Below, piece by piece: positions 8,005 through 16,229 of a stretch of 64,000 nucleotides of DNA (positions are counted from its first letter, which is position 1; each line of letters opens with the position of its first letter). Location: positions 838,724 to 902,723 of the forward strand of contig NZ_NNBL01000001.1 of the NCBI RefSeq assembly GCF_002803065.1, written 5' to 3'. Source of the stretch: Streptomyces sp. CB01635 (GTDB lineage: Bacteria > Actinomycetota > Actinomycetes > Streptomycetales > Streptomycetaceae). Both the position numbers and the translations under genes were made by a program. Under the pieces are notes generated by a model. It had not been told where the DNA came from and ran no database searches. It saw only the letters and a program-made list of their open reading frames with translations.

Positions 8005-8421
8005 TCAGTACGCGTCCCGCATCAGCTCCGCCAGATCGCCGTCCAGGTCCACGTGCAGATGCTCGTCGCCCACCGGCACCATCGCCGCCGTGCTGCTGAG
8101 GAAGCGGCGCAGCTCGCCGGTCCGGATGTGCACGATCGCGGTGCCCTCGTGGGCGTGGAACTCCAGGACCGTGCGGTCGTAGCCGTACGGCCGTACCCGG
8201 ACGTCGCCCGCACCGGCCGGCTCGCGCACCCCGGCCGCGAGCAGCTCGCGGGCGAACGTCCAGCTGACGTCGACGCCCTCGAGCGTGGCCGGCGCGGGGA
8301 ACGACATGCGCACGGCGAAAGGGTCCCGTATGTCGTAGCGCAACGTCGCGGGAATGGTCGACATCCGCGGCGCGGCGGCGACGAGACGGGCCTCTACGGC
8401 TTGCTCGATGACGGTGGACAA
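8005..8421 (-). CDS. ssgD: SsgA-like sporulation/cell-division regulator (SsgD-like)
   Basis: The 138-residue protein has the SsgA-like protein pattern: IPATLRYDIRDPFAVRMSF, WTFARELLAAG, GDVRVRPYGYDRTVLEF and a C-terminal DLDGDLAELMRDAY. SALPs are actinomycete-specific and control septum placement, spore wall and peptidoglycan maturation, partly by recruiting FtsZ or wall enzymes. The ssgD assignment rests on sequence resemblance as I remember it and on the neighbourhood matching that of SCO6722. It converges with the PEP-mutase-like gene; only 21 bp separate the stops. Confidence 0.8.
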   Translation of the reverse strand: MSTVIEQAVEARLVAAAPRMSTIPATLRYDIRDPFAVRMSFPAPATLEGVDVSWTFARELLAAGVREPAGAGDVRVRPYGYDRTVLEFHAHEGTAIVHIRTGELRRFLSSTAAMVPVGDEHLHVDLDGDLAELMRDAY

Positions 8422-8470
8422 CGCCTGCTCCCTTGTGACGGCTGAACGGACGGCGGTTCGGGCAACAGCT

Positions 8471-8518
8471 CGGACGGCGAGTCGGACGGCATGTCGGACG
8501 ACGGGTGGGTCGGCGGGT
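8471..8518. repeat. Degenerate 12-bp tandem repeat
   Basis: Four head-to-tail 12-bp units, CGGACGGCGAGT, CGGACGGCATGT, CGGACGACGGGT and GGGTCGGCGGGT, lie between the divergent ssgD-like and beta-propeller genes, 50-97 bp upstream of the ssgD-like start. Confidence 0.6.
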
Positions 8519-8676
8519 AGGACTCCCCGCCACTTGAAGAGACGGCGGAACGCGGGAATCCGTGCACCGGACGGCCGAGGAAAGGTGAGTGACCTCTGTC
8601 ACCGGTCTCCGCTCGCTGCTCCCTGCGGCGCGGGCCATCTGGACGGGGCCGGGGGAGTGGGCTAGCTTCCCCCGCC

Positions 8677-9780
8677 ATGAGGGCCATGGGGAAGTCGCGA
8701 CGCAGGGTGTCCATGGGGCTGGCCGGGGCGGCACTCGCCCTCGCGTTCGCTCCGGCGGGTCCGGCGCAGGCCGCCGGTGCGCAGGCCGACGGAGGGCACG
8801 CGCAGGCGAAGCCGCACTGGGCATTGAAGGGATCCGGTACCGACGCGCGGTTCCGGGGACTTGCCGCGGTGAACCGGGACGCCGCCTGGGTGGCCGGGTC
8901 CAAGGGCACTGTCCTTCGCACCTCGGACGGCGGCGCCCACTGGCGGAACGTGTCGCCGCCGGGCGCGGGCGAGCTGGAGTTCCGCGACATCGAGGCCTTC
9001 GACGGCCGGCGCGCGGTCGTCCTCGCGATCGGTGAGGGCGACGCCTCGCGGGTCTTCCGCACGGACGACGGCGGGGCCACCTGGACCGAGTCCTTCCGCA
9101 ACCCCGACCCGAAGGCGTTCTACGACTGCCTGACGTTCTTCGACACGCGCCACGGCCTCGCGATGAGCGACCCCGTCGACGGCAAGTACCGGATCCTGTC
9201 CACGCGCGACGGAGGACGCTCCTGGGACGTCCTGCCCGGCGACGGCATGCCGGCGGCACAGGAGGGCGAGGCCGGCTTCGCGGCGAGCGGCCAGTGCCTG
9301 GTCAGCTCGGGGTCGCGCGATGTGTGGCTGGCCACGGGCGGCGGCGCACGCGCACGTGTGCTGCACTCGTCGGACCGTGGCCTGACGTGGCGGGCGACCG
9401 ACGCCCCGGTCCCGGCGGGCGACCCGGCGCGCGGCGTCTTCGGCCTCGCCTTCCGCGACCGTACGCACGGGATCGCGGTCGGCGGCGACTACCGCGCTGA
9501 CCAGGCGTCTCCCCGGGCCTCGGCCACGACGCGCGACGGCGGCCGCACCTGGACGCAGTCCGCCGAGCCCGTCCCCGCCTACCGCTCGGGCGTCACCTGG
9601 CTCCCGCACAGCCGGACGAGCGCCCTCGCGGTCGGCCCGACGGGGACCGACCTCACCCTCGACGCGGGCCGCACCTGGCGCACCGTCGACACGGGCTCGT
9701 ACGACACGGCGGACTGCACGCACGACGGCGCGTGCTGGGCCTCGGGCGAGAAGGGACGCATCGCCCGGCTCGAACGTTGA
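8677..9780 (+). CDS. Exported Ycf48-like beta-propeller (BNR repeat) protein
   Basis: The 367-residue protein begins with a charged segment and a hydrophobic signal ending at an Ala-Gln-Ala region (about residues 30-33), so it is secreted or surface-held. The mature part is a series of blades with Asp-box-like motifs: TSDGGAHWR, TDDGGATWTE, TRDGGRSWD, SSDRGLTWR and TRDGGRTWT. This resembles photosystem II assembly factor Ycf48 and sialidase-like propellers, and is widely annotated as oxidoreductase without evidence. No catalytic residues are recognisable. The ATG at 8686 is an alternative start. Confidence 0.82.
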   Translation: MRAMGKSRRRVSMGLAGAALALAFAPAGPAQAAGAQADGGHAQAKPHWALKGSGTDARFRGLAAVNRDAAWVAGSKGTVLRTSDGGAHWRNVSPPGAGELEFRDIEAFDGRRAVVLAIGEGDASRVFRTDDGGATWTESFRNPDPKAFYDCLTFFDTRHGLAMSDPVDGKYRILSTRDGGRSWDVLPGDGMPAAQEGEAGFAASGQCLVSSGSRDVWLATGGGARARVLHSSDRGLTWRATDAPVPAGDPARGVFGLAFRDRTHGIAVGGDYRADQASPRASATTRDGGRTWTQSAEPVPAYRSGVTWLPHSRTSALAVGPTGTDLTLDAGRTWRTVDTGSYDTADCTHDGACWASGEKGRIARLER

Positions 9781-9796
9781 CCTGCGGCGGGGCCGT

Positions 9797-10096
9797 CTAG
9801 CCGGCCAACTGCTGCCGGAATCGTTCCAGTTCGGGTGCCGTCTTCGTCGCGATGAACTCCGTGACGCGGTACGCGCACACGTCGCCGGTGACGAAGGGGT
9901 CGGCCGCCGTGATCTTCTCGATCTGCGTGCGGTCGTCCGCGACGGCGAGGATGATCCCGCCGTCGCGCGGGTTCTTGCGGCCGGAAGCGATGAAGACGCC
10001 GGCTTCGTACTGCTCGTCGAGCCAGGCGACGTGCGCTTCGAGCAGCGGGTCGACGCGCTCGACCGGGGCCGTGTAGGTCAGTTCGAGTACAAACAT
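9797..10096 (-). CDS. YciI family protein
   Basis: The 99-residue product has the YciI ferredoxin-like fold pattern: FVLELTYTAP, a His in EAHVAWLDEQYEAG, SGRKNPRDGGIIL and DPFVTGDVCAYRV. The conserved His and Asp suggest a small hydrolase or isomerase; no member has a firm physiological role. The ATG at 10096 is chosen over a longer extension that overlaps the divergent endonuclease V gene. It converges with the beta-propeller gene with 16 bp between the stops. Confidence 0.82.
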   Translation of the reverse strand: MFVLELTYTAPVERVDPLLEAHVAWLDEQYEAGVFIASGRKNPRDGGIILAVADDRTQIEKITAADPFVTGDVCAYRVTEFIATKTAPELERFRQQLAG

Positions 10097-10151
10097 GATC
10101 GCCAGGCTACCCGTGGCCCGCCGGCGCCCCGGCCCTATGGTGGTCGCCATC

Positions 10152-10856
10152 ATGAGCCACCAACAGATCCTCGCCGACTGGCCCACCGACGAGCGCGCCG
10201 CGCGCGCGGTCCAGGACGAACTGCGCGCCCGCGTCGTCCTCGACGAGCCGGGGCCCCCGCCCGGCACCGGACTCGTGACCGGCGTCGACGTGGCCTACGA
10301 CGACGAGCGCGACCTCGTCGTGGCGGCGGCCGTCGTGCTCGACGCGGCGACCCTCGACGTCGTCGAGGAGTCCACGGCCGTCGGCCGGATCTCCTTCCCG
10401 TACGTGCCGGGCCTGCTGGCCTTCCGCGAGATCCCGACCGTGGTCGCCGCCCTGGAGGGCCTCGACTCCGGCCCCGGTCTTGTCGTCTGCGACGGGTACG
10501 GCCTCGCCCACCCGCGCCGCTTCGGCCTCGCCAGCCACCTCGGCGTCCTGACGGGGCTGCCCACGATCGGCGTCGCGAAGAACCCGTTCACCTTCACGCA
10601 CGAGGAGCCGGCGGCGCCGCGCGGCAGCACGGCGCCCCTGCTGGACGGCGACGAGGAGGTCGGCCGGGCACTGCGCACCCGCGACGGCGTCAAGCCCGTC
10701 TACGTCTCGGTCGGCCACCGCACGAGCCTCGACACCGCATGCGCCCACACCCTGAGCCTCACGCCGAACTACCGCCAGCCCGAGACGACCCGCAGAGCGG
10801 ACGCGCTGTGCAGGCGAGCGCTGGCGGATGCCCAGGAGGGGGCCACGCGCGCGTAG
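10152..10856 (+). CDS. nfi: Endonuclease V
   Basis: The 234-residue protein closely matches endonuclease V, which nicks DNA one base 3' to hypoxanthine or other deaminated bases. Visible motifs are the metal-binding Asp in GVDVAYDD, the PYVPGLLAFREIP tyrosine-wedge segment, CDGYGLAHPRRFGLASH and the Lys in GVAKNPF, with VGHRTSLDTA near the C-terminus. The start at ATG 10152 follows a second possible ATG at 10137. It diverges from the YciI gene across only 55 bp, so the two share a very short promoter region. Confidence 0.93.
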   Translation: MSHQQILADWPTDERAARAVQDELRARVVLDEPGPPPGTGLVTGVDVAYDDERDLVVAAAVVLDAATLDVVEESTAVGRISFPYVPGLLAFREIPTVVAALEGLDSGPGLVVCDGYGLAHPRRFGLASHLGVLTGLPTIGVAKNPFTFTHEEPAAPRGSTAPLLDGDEEVGRALRTRDGVKPVYVSVGHRTSLDTACAHTLSLTPNYRQPETTRRADALCRRALADAQEGATRA

Positions 10857-10912
10857 TCGCCAGCCCGGCCGGCCTCCCCGTGTCGCGTGGGCACCGCCGC
10901 GCGCGTAGCCGC

Positions 10913-12154
10913 CTACCGCGTAGCCGCCACCCGGAACCTGATCCCCGCGTCCTGCAGGCGCGCCGTCAGGGCGTCGCCCATCGCGACGGCCGTCGTGACC
11001 TGGCCCGAGGTCTCGGGCAGGTCGTCGAGCGCCAGGCACATCGCGGACTCGCCGAGCATCTTCGCCGTCTCGTCGTAGCCGGGGTCCCCGCCCGAGACCT
11101 CCGTGTACACGCGGCGGCCGCCGCCCTCGCCGACGAAGCGCACCGAGAACCAGCTGGCCGCGCGCCGCGCCTCGTCCGGGCCGTCACCCGGCTTGAGCCG
11201 ATCAGACAACCACCTGCGCGCGGGCGGCAGTTGGGCGGCGGTGAACAGCGCACCCGTAGCCGCGACGCCGCCGAACGCGACGGGCAGGTGCCGCACCGCC
11301 GCGTAGTGCCGATAGCGGAAGTCGGGACCGTAGCGCTCCAGGACCCGCGCGGACCGCTGCACGATCTGCGGGTCGATCGTCGGGAGCGGCAGCGCCCAGG
11401 CGTCGACCTCCTTGGCGTAGCGGGGCGCGCCCGTCGGCGCGTACGCCCTGCGGCCCACGAGGCGCGGTTGGTGCCGCCGCCTGTCCTGCTGCGCGGCCAG
11501 CATCTGCCGACCCCGCGAGAACTGCGTCAGCGCGGACGCGAACGTGCCGCCCGAGAACGTCGCGTTCGACCGCACGAACCCGTCGATGCGCAGCGGCACG
11601 TCCTCGGGGAGCTGACCCACCGTGAAGAGCACGCCCAGGTCGTGCGGGATCGAGTCGAAGCCGCACGCGTGGACGAGGCGGGCCCCGGTCTCTCGCGCGC
11701 GGGCGTCGTGGCGGACGTAGGTGACGTCGACGAACTCGGGCTCGCCGCACAGGTCCGTGTAGTCGGTGCCCTCCTCGGCGCACGCCGCCACCAGGTCCTG
11801 GCCGTACGTGACGTACGGGCCGACGGTCGTGGCCACCACGCGCGTGCGTGCCGCGAGGGCGCGCAGGGACGCCGGGTCGGCGACGTCGGCGCGGACCAGC
11901 GGCAGCACGGCGCACGCGGGGTCGATCGCGGTGAGGCGCTCGCGCAGCCGCTCCAGCTTCCCCGTGTCGCGCCCCGCGACGGCCCACCGCAGCCCCTCGG
12001 GCGCGTGCGCCGCCAGATACTCGGCGGTGAGCGCACCGGCGAACCCGGTCGCCCCAAAGAGCACGATGTCGTACTCGCGGCCTGTCCTGTCGGCTCTGCC
12101 GGGCCTGTCCCGCATGTCCCGATCCTTGCCGTGCCCGCTGTCCTGCCTGGTCAT
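10913..12154 (-). CDS. Saccharopine dehydrogenase-like NAD(P)-binding oxidoreductase
   Basis: The 413-residue protein has an N-terminal Rossmann motif, VLFGATGFAGALTAEYLA (about residues 31-48), preceded by a charged 28-residue leader. Further family marks are GPYVTYGQDLVAACAEEGTDYTDLCGE and ACGFDSIPHDLG. This is the trans-acting enoyl reductase/saccharopine dehydrogenase-like family that includes mycobacterial Rv2449c and Rv2953. Those act on lipid or polyketide intermediates; the substrate here is not known. A start at an internal ATG 13 codons downstream is also possible. Confidence 0.82.
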   Translation of the reverse strand: MTRQDSGHGKDRDMRDRPGRADRTGREYDIVLFGATGFAGALTAEYLAAHAPEGLRWAVAGRDTGKLERLRERLTAIDPACAVLPLVRADVADPASLRALAARTRVVATTVGPYVTYGQDLVAACAEEGTDYTDLCGEPEFVDVTYVRHDARARETGARLVHACGFDSIPHDLGVLFTVGQLPEDVPLRIDGFVRSNATFSGGTFASALTQFSRGRQMLAAQQDRRRHQPRLVGRRAYAPTGAPRYAKEVDAWALPLPTIDPQIVQRSARVLERYGPDFRYRHYAAVRHLPVAFGGVAATGALFTAAQLPPARRWLSDRLKPGDGPDEARRAASWFSVRFVGEGGGRRVYTEVSGGDPGYDETAKMLGESAMCLALDDLPETSGQVTTAVAMGDALTARLQDAGIRFRVAATR

Positions 12155-12254
12155 GACACCCCTCAGCCCTGCGCCCCGCGCCGTTGTCGGTGGCCGAGGC
12201 TAGCGTGAGGGCTGAGCGGAGGTTCAAGGGCCCCGCCCGGAGCGGGAGGTCGTC

Positions 12255-12647
12255 GTGGCCGAGCCGAAGAGGCCGTCGCAGCGCGCGCTCAAGACATGGG
12301 CGCGCGTACGGGAGTTCGCACTCGGGATGCCGGGTGCGACGGAGGACTTCCCGTGGGGCGAGACGGTCGCGAAGGTGAACAAGAAGGTGTTCGTGTTCCT
12401 CGGCGTCGACGACGGCAGCTGTCCGATGGGGCTCACGGTCAAGCTCAGGGACGAGGAGGCCCATGCGCACGCGCTCACGACCCCGGGTGCCGAGCCCGCC
12501 GGATACGGCCTCGGCAGGGCGGGCTGGGTGCGGATCCCCCTGGACGTGAAGGGCGCCCCGGGCGCGGCGCTGCTCTGCGACTGGGTGGAGGAGAGCTATC
12601 GAACGGTGGCCACGAAGAAGCTCGTCGCCGAACTGGACGCGCGATGA
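12255..12647 (+). CDS. MmcQ/YjbR-like protein
   Basis: The 130-residue protein starts at a GTG preceded by GGGAGG. It has the YjbR fold pattern with FALGMPGATEDFPWGETVAKVNKKVFVF, then a basic segment GRAGWVRIPLD and a C-terminal helix ESYRTVATKKLVAELDAR. The family is called DNA-binding on structural grounds, but its role is not established. It diverges from the oxidoreductase gene with about 100 bp between. Confidence 0.82.
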   Translation: MAEPKRPSQRALKTWARVREFALGMPGATEDFPWGETVAKVNKKVFVFLGVDDGSCPMGLTVKLRDEEAHAHALTTPGAEPAGYGLGRAGWVRIPLDVKGAPGAALLCDWVEESYRTVATKKLVAELDAR

Positions 12648-12745
12648 GCGCCGCCCCGGCCGGACGTGACGGAATCCCGTTTCAGGCGAGTTACCCCGAA
12701 TCCATACGTGCCTCCTGGCAACACCGCAGCAGTGCGTCGTAAATT

Positions 12746-12759
12746 ACTAAGCGCTTGCT
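12746..12759. promoter_or_regulatory. KstR2-like/TetR operator of the acyl-CoA operon
   Basis: ACTAAGCGCTTGCT matches nine of the ten fixed positions of the KstR2 consensus AnCAAGnnCTTGnT and has the 8-bp palindromic core AAGCGCTT (12749-12756). It lies 80 bp before the first gene of a fatty-acyl-CoA operon. Acyl-CoA-responsive TetR repression is inferred. Confidence 0.6.
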
Positions 12760-12838
12760 CGCCAGGGGTTGTGCTGAGTGGAACACGTTCTTAGCATCGC
12801 TGGTGTTACATCAGTTGTGTCACAGTGCTGGGGGCTCG

Positions 12839-13975
12839 ATGGCAGTGGCAGGGATGACGGACAGCGGCCCGCTCGCCGGGGTGCGCGTGGTCGAACTGGC
12901 GGGCATCGGCCCGGGCCCGTTCGCCGCGATGCTCCTCGCCGACCTGGGCGCCGATGTCGTGCGCGTGGACCGCCCCGGAGGCGCCGGGCTCGCGATCAAC
13001 CCCGAGTACGACATCACGAACCGCAACAAACGCTCCGTGATCATCGACCTCAAGGCGGACGACGGCCCCGCGCGCGTCCTCGACCTCGTCGCCAAGGCGG
13101 ACGTCCTCATCGAGGGCTACCGTCCAGGCGTCGCCGAGCGCCTCGGCGTCGGCCCCGACGCCTGCCACGCCCGCAACCCGCGCCTCGTCTACGGACGCAT
13201 GACCGGCTGGGGCCAGGACGGCCCCCTCGCCCAGCGCGCCGGGCACGACATCGCGTACATCGCCCTCACCGGCACCCTCGGGATGATCGGCAAGCCGGAC
13301 GAGCCGCCGACCGTCCCCGCGAACCTCGTCGGGGACTACGCGGGCGGTTCGCTCTACCTCGTCGTCGGCATCCTCGCCGCCCTCCACCACGCGCGCGACA
13401 CCGGCGCGGGCCAGGTCGTGGACGCCGCGATCGTCGACGGCGCCTCGCACCTCGCCGCGATGATCCACGGCATGCTCGCGGCCGGCGGCTGGCAGGACCG
13501 GCGCGGCAGCAACCTCCTCGACGGCGGCTGCCCGTTCTACGGGACGTACGAGACCTCCGACGGCCAGTACATGGCGGTCGGCGCCCTTGAGCAGCAGTTC
13601 TACGACGAGTTCAGCGCGCTCCTCGGCATCGGGGACACGGCCCCCGCCCGCAAGGACCTCGCCCGCTGGGGCGAGCTGCGCGACGCCGTCGCCGCCCGCT
13701 TCAAGACCCGTACCCGCGAGGAGTGGACCGCCGTCTTCGAGGGGTCCGACGCGTGCGTGGCGCCGGTCCTGTCCCTGCGCGAGGCGCCCGGCCACCCCCA
13801 CCTGGCGGCGCGCGGCACCTTCACCGACCACGGCGGCATCACCCAGCCCGCCCCCGCACCCCGCTTCTCCGCGACCCCCACCGCCGTCCGCAGCGGCCCC
13901 GCGCAGCCGGGCGCCGACACCGCCGGGGTGGCCCGTGACTGGGACGTACCGAGCCTGACGAAGGAAGAGAACTGA
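12839..13975 (+). CDS. CaiB/BaiF family CoA transferase (alpha-methylacyl-CoA racemase-like)
   Basis: The 378-residue protein is a class III CoA transferase or racemase: GVRVVELAGIGPGPFAAMLLADLGADV at the N-terminus, NRNKRSVIIDLK, YGRMTGWGQDGP, GHDIAYIALTG and LDGGCPFYGTYE. The last stretch, with GHD and the Asp-Glu region, resembles alpha-methylacyl-CoA racemase, which epimerises 2-methyl-branched acyl-CoA so beta-oxidation can proceed. That fits an organism with branched fatty acids. ATG 12854 is an alternative start. It heads the operon and overlaps the next gene by one base (TGATG). Confidence 0.88.
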   Translation: MAVAGMTDSGPLAGVRVVELAGIGPGPFAAMLLADLGADVVRVDRPGGAGLAINPEYDITNRNKRSVIIDLKADDGPARVLDLVAKADVLIEGYRPGVAERLGVGPDACHARNPRLVYGRMTGWGQDGPLAQRAGHDIAYIALTGTLGMIGKPDEPPTVPANLVGDYAGGSLYLVVGILAALHHARDTGAGQVVDAAIVDGASHLAAMIHGMLAAGGWQDRRGSNLLDGGCPFYGTYETSDGQYMAVGALEQQFYDEFSALLGIGDTAPARKDLARWGELRDAVAARFKTRTREEWTAVFEGSDACVAPVLSLREAPGHPHLAARGTFTDHGGITQPAPAPRFSATPTAVRSGPAQPGADTAGVARDWDVPSLTKEEN

Positions 13976-15000
13976 TGGAGCTGTCCGCACCCCTCGCCTA
14001 CGCAGCCGACCCCCGGCAGGCGGCCGACGACGCCGCCGCGCTCGAGTCGGCGGGCCTCGACGCCGTCTGGGTCGCGGAGGCCTACGGCTTCGACTCGCCC
14101 ACGATCATGGGCTATCTCGCCGCCCGCACCGAGCGCATGAAGATCGGCGCCGCGATCCTCAACGTCTACTCGCGCACCCCCGCCCTCATCGCCCAGACCG
14201 CCGCCGGACTCGACGCCGTCTCCGGCGGCCGCGCCATCATCGGCCTGGGCGCGTCGGGCCCGCAGGTCGTCGAGGGCTGGCACGGCAAGGCGTACGACAA
14301 GCCGCTCGGCCGCACCCGCGAGACCATCGAGCTGACCCGCCGCATCCTGCGCCGCGAGGTCATCGACCACCACGGCATCACGGACATGCCGCTGCCCCCG
14401 GAGAAGGGCGGCAGGCTCGGCAAGCCCCTGAAGATCCTCTCCAAGCCGGTACGCCCCGAAGTGCCTTTGTACGTCGCCTCGTTGGGCCCGGCGAACGTGC
14501 GGATGACCGCCGAGATCGCCGACGGCTGGCTGCCCACGCTCTTCATTCCGGAGAAGGCCCACCAGGTGTGGGGCACCCCGCTCGCCGAGGGCGCCGCCAA
14601 GCGCGCCCCCGAGCTCGGGCCGCTCCAGGTCGTCGCCGGCGGACTGCTCGCCATCGGCGAGGACGCGGCAGCCGCTCGCGACCTCGCCCGCCCCAACATC
14701 GCCCTCTACGTGGGCGGCATGGGAGCGGTCGGCAAGAACTTCTACAACGACCTCGCCGTGGCCTACGGCTACGAGAAGGAGGCCAAGCTCATCCAGGAGC
14801 TCTACCTCTCGGGGAAGAAGAAGGAGGCCGAGGCCGCCGTCCCGGACGAGTTCTGCGAGCTCATGAGCCTGTGCGGGCCAGAGAGCTACGTGCGCGAGCG
14901 TGTCGAGGCCTTCCGCGCCGCCGGCGTCACCATGCTGAACGTCATCCCGGTCGGCCCCGACCCCGCCCGGCTGGTCGAGACCGTCAAGAACTGGCTGTAG
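13975..15000 (+). CDS. LLM-class F420-dependent oxidoreductase
   Basis: The 341-residue TIM-barrel protein belongs to the luciferase-like monooxygenase class: GLDAVWVAEAYGFDSPTIMGYLAARTERMKIG, ILNVYSRTPALIAQTAAGLD and LGLGASGPQVVEGWHG. The last pattern is usual in F420-dependent members rather than flavin luciferases. Its start codon overlaps the stop of the CoA transferase, so translation is coupled. In this context it probably oxidises or reduces an acyl-CoA-derived intermediate; the exact step is unknown. Confidence 0.88.
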   Translation: MELSAPLAYAADPRQAADDAAALESAGLDAVWVAEAYGFDSPTIMGYLAARTERMKIGAAILNVYSRTPALIAQTAAGLDAVSGGRAIIGLGASGPQVVEGWHGKAYDKPLGRTRETIELTRRILRREVIDHHGITDMPLPPEKGGRLGKPLKILSKPVRPEVPLYVASLGPANVRMTAEIADGWLPTLFIPEKAHQVWGTPLAEGAAKRAPELGPLQVVAGGLLAIGEDAAAARDLARPNIALYVGGMGAVGKNFYNDLAVAYGYEKEAKLIQELYLSGKKKEAEAAVPDEFCELMSLCGPESYVRERVEAFRAAGVTMLNVIPVGPDPARLVETVKNWL

Positions 15001-15014
15001 GGGAGGGCACCACG

Positions 15015-16163
15015 ATGGCAATGGAACGGCAGATCTTCACCGAGGAGCACGACGCGTTCCGCGAGACCGTCCGCACCTTCCTCGCCAAGGAGGTCACCCC
15101 GCACTACGAGCAGTGGGAGAAGGACGGCATCGTCTCGCGCGAGGCCTGGCTCGCGGCGGGCCGGCAGGGCCTCCTCGGGCTCGCCGTGCCCGAGGAGTTC
15201 GGGGGCGGCGGGAACGCCGACTTCCGCTACAGCGCCGTCATCGCCGAGGAGTTCACGCGCGCGGGAGCCGCCGGCCTCGCGATCGGCCTCCACAACGACA
15301 TCATCGGGCCGTATCTGACGTCGCTCGCCACGGACGAGCAGAAGCGCCGCTGGCTGCCCGGCTTCTGCGACGGCTCCCTGATCACGGCCATCGCGATGAC
15401 CGAGCCGGGCGCCGGATCCGACCTCCAGGGCATCCGCACCTCGGCCGAGGACCGCGGCGACCACTGGGTGCTCAACGGCTCCAAGACGTTCATCTCGAAC
15501 GGGATCCTCGCCGACCTCGTGATCGTCGTCGCGAAGACGACGCCCGACGGCGGCGCCCACGGCCTGTCCCTCCTGGTCGTCGAGCGCGGCATGGAGGGCT
15601 TCGAGCGCGGCCGCAACCTCGACAAGATCGGCCAGAAGTCGCAGGACACGGCCGAGCTCTTCTTCAACGACGTCCGCGTCCCGAAGGAGAATCTCCTCGG
15701 CGAGCTCAACGGCGCCTTTGTCCACCTGATGACGAACCTCGCGCAGGAGCGCATGGGCATCGCCGTCGCCGGGATCGCCGCCGCTGAGTACCTCCTGGAG
15801 ATCACCACGACGTACGTCAAGGAGCGCGAGGCCTTCGGCCGCCCGCTCGCCAAGCTCCAGCACATCCGGTTCGAGATAGCCGAGATGGCCACCGAGTGCG
15901 CCGTCACCCGGACCTTCCTGGACCGCTGCATCGTCGATCACTCGAACGGCGAACTCGACGCGGTGCATGCCTCGATGGCCAAGTGGTGGGCCACCGAGCT
16001 CCAGAAGCGCGTCGCGGACCGCTGCCTCCAGCTCCATGGCGGCTACGGCTACATGACGGAGTACCGCGTCGCCAAGGCCTTCACCGACGGACGCATCCAG
16101 ACGATCTACGGCGGCACGACCGAGATCATGAAGGAGATCATCGGGCGCTCCCTGCTCGGCTGA
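15015..16163 (+). CDS. Acyl-CoA dehydrogenase
   Basis: The 382-residue flavoenzyme makes the alpha-beta double bond in acyl-CoA. FAD-binding motifs AMTEPGAGSDL (127-137) and GSKTFISNG (155-163) are intact. The usual catalytic Glu of YEGT is replaced: the C-terminus reads YGGTTEIMKEII. Instead the base is likely E245 in LAQERMGIA, the arrangement of long-chain and isovaleryl-CoA dehydrogenases. This predicts long-chain or branched substrates. It follows the LLM gene by 14 bp with GGGAGGG as ribosome binding site. Confidence 0.93.
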   Translation: MAMERQIFTEEHDAFRETVRTFLAKEVTPHYEQWEKDGIVSREAWLAAGRQGLLGLAVPEEFGGGGNADFRYSAVIAEEFTRAGAAGLAIGLHNDIIGPYLTSLATDEQKRRWLPGFCDGSLITAIAMTEPGAGSDLQGIRTSAEDRGDHWVLNGSKTFISNGILADLVIVVAKTTPDGGAHGLSLLVVERGMEGFERGRNLDKIGQKSQDTAELFFNDVRVPKENLLGELNGAFVHLMTNLAQERMGIAVAGIAAAEYLLEITTTYVKEREAFGRPLAKLQHIRFEIAEMATECAVTRTFLDRCIVDHSNGELDAVHASMAKWWATELQKRVADRCLQLHGGYGYMTEYRVAKAFTDGRIQTIYGGTTEIMKEIIGRSLLG

Positions 16164-16182
16164 CTCCCCACCGACCTCCCGG

Positions 16183-16217
16183 CCCGGCCCACCTCATTGC
16201 CCGGCCCACCCTCATTG
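16183..16217 (+). repeat. Tandem 17/18-bp duplication before the thiolase gene
   Basis: CCCGGCCCACCTCATTG (16183-16199) is followed directly by CCCGGCCCACCCTCATTG (16200-16217). The copies differ by one inserted C and end 12 bp before the thiolase GTG, next to its ribosome binding site. Confidence 0.8.
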
Positions 16218-16229
16218 AAAGGCAAGCGA

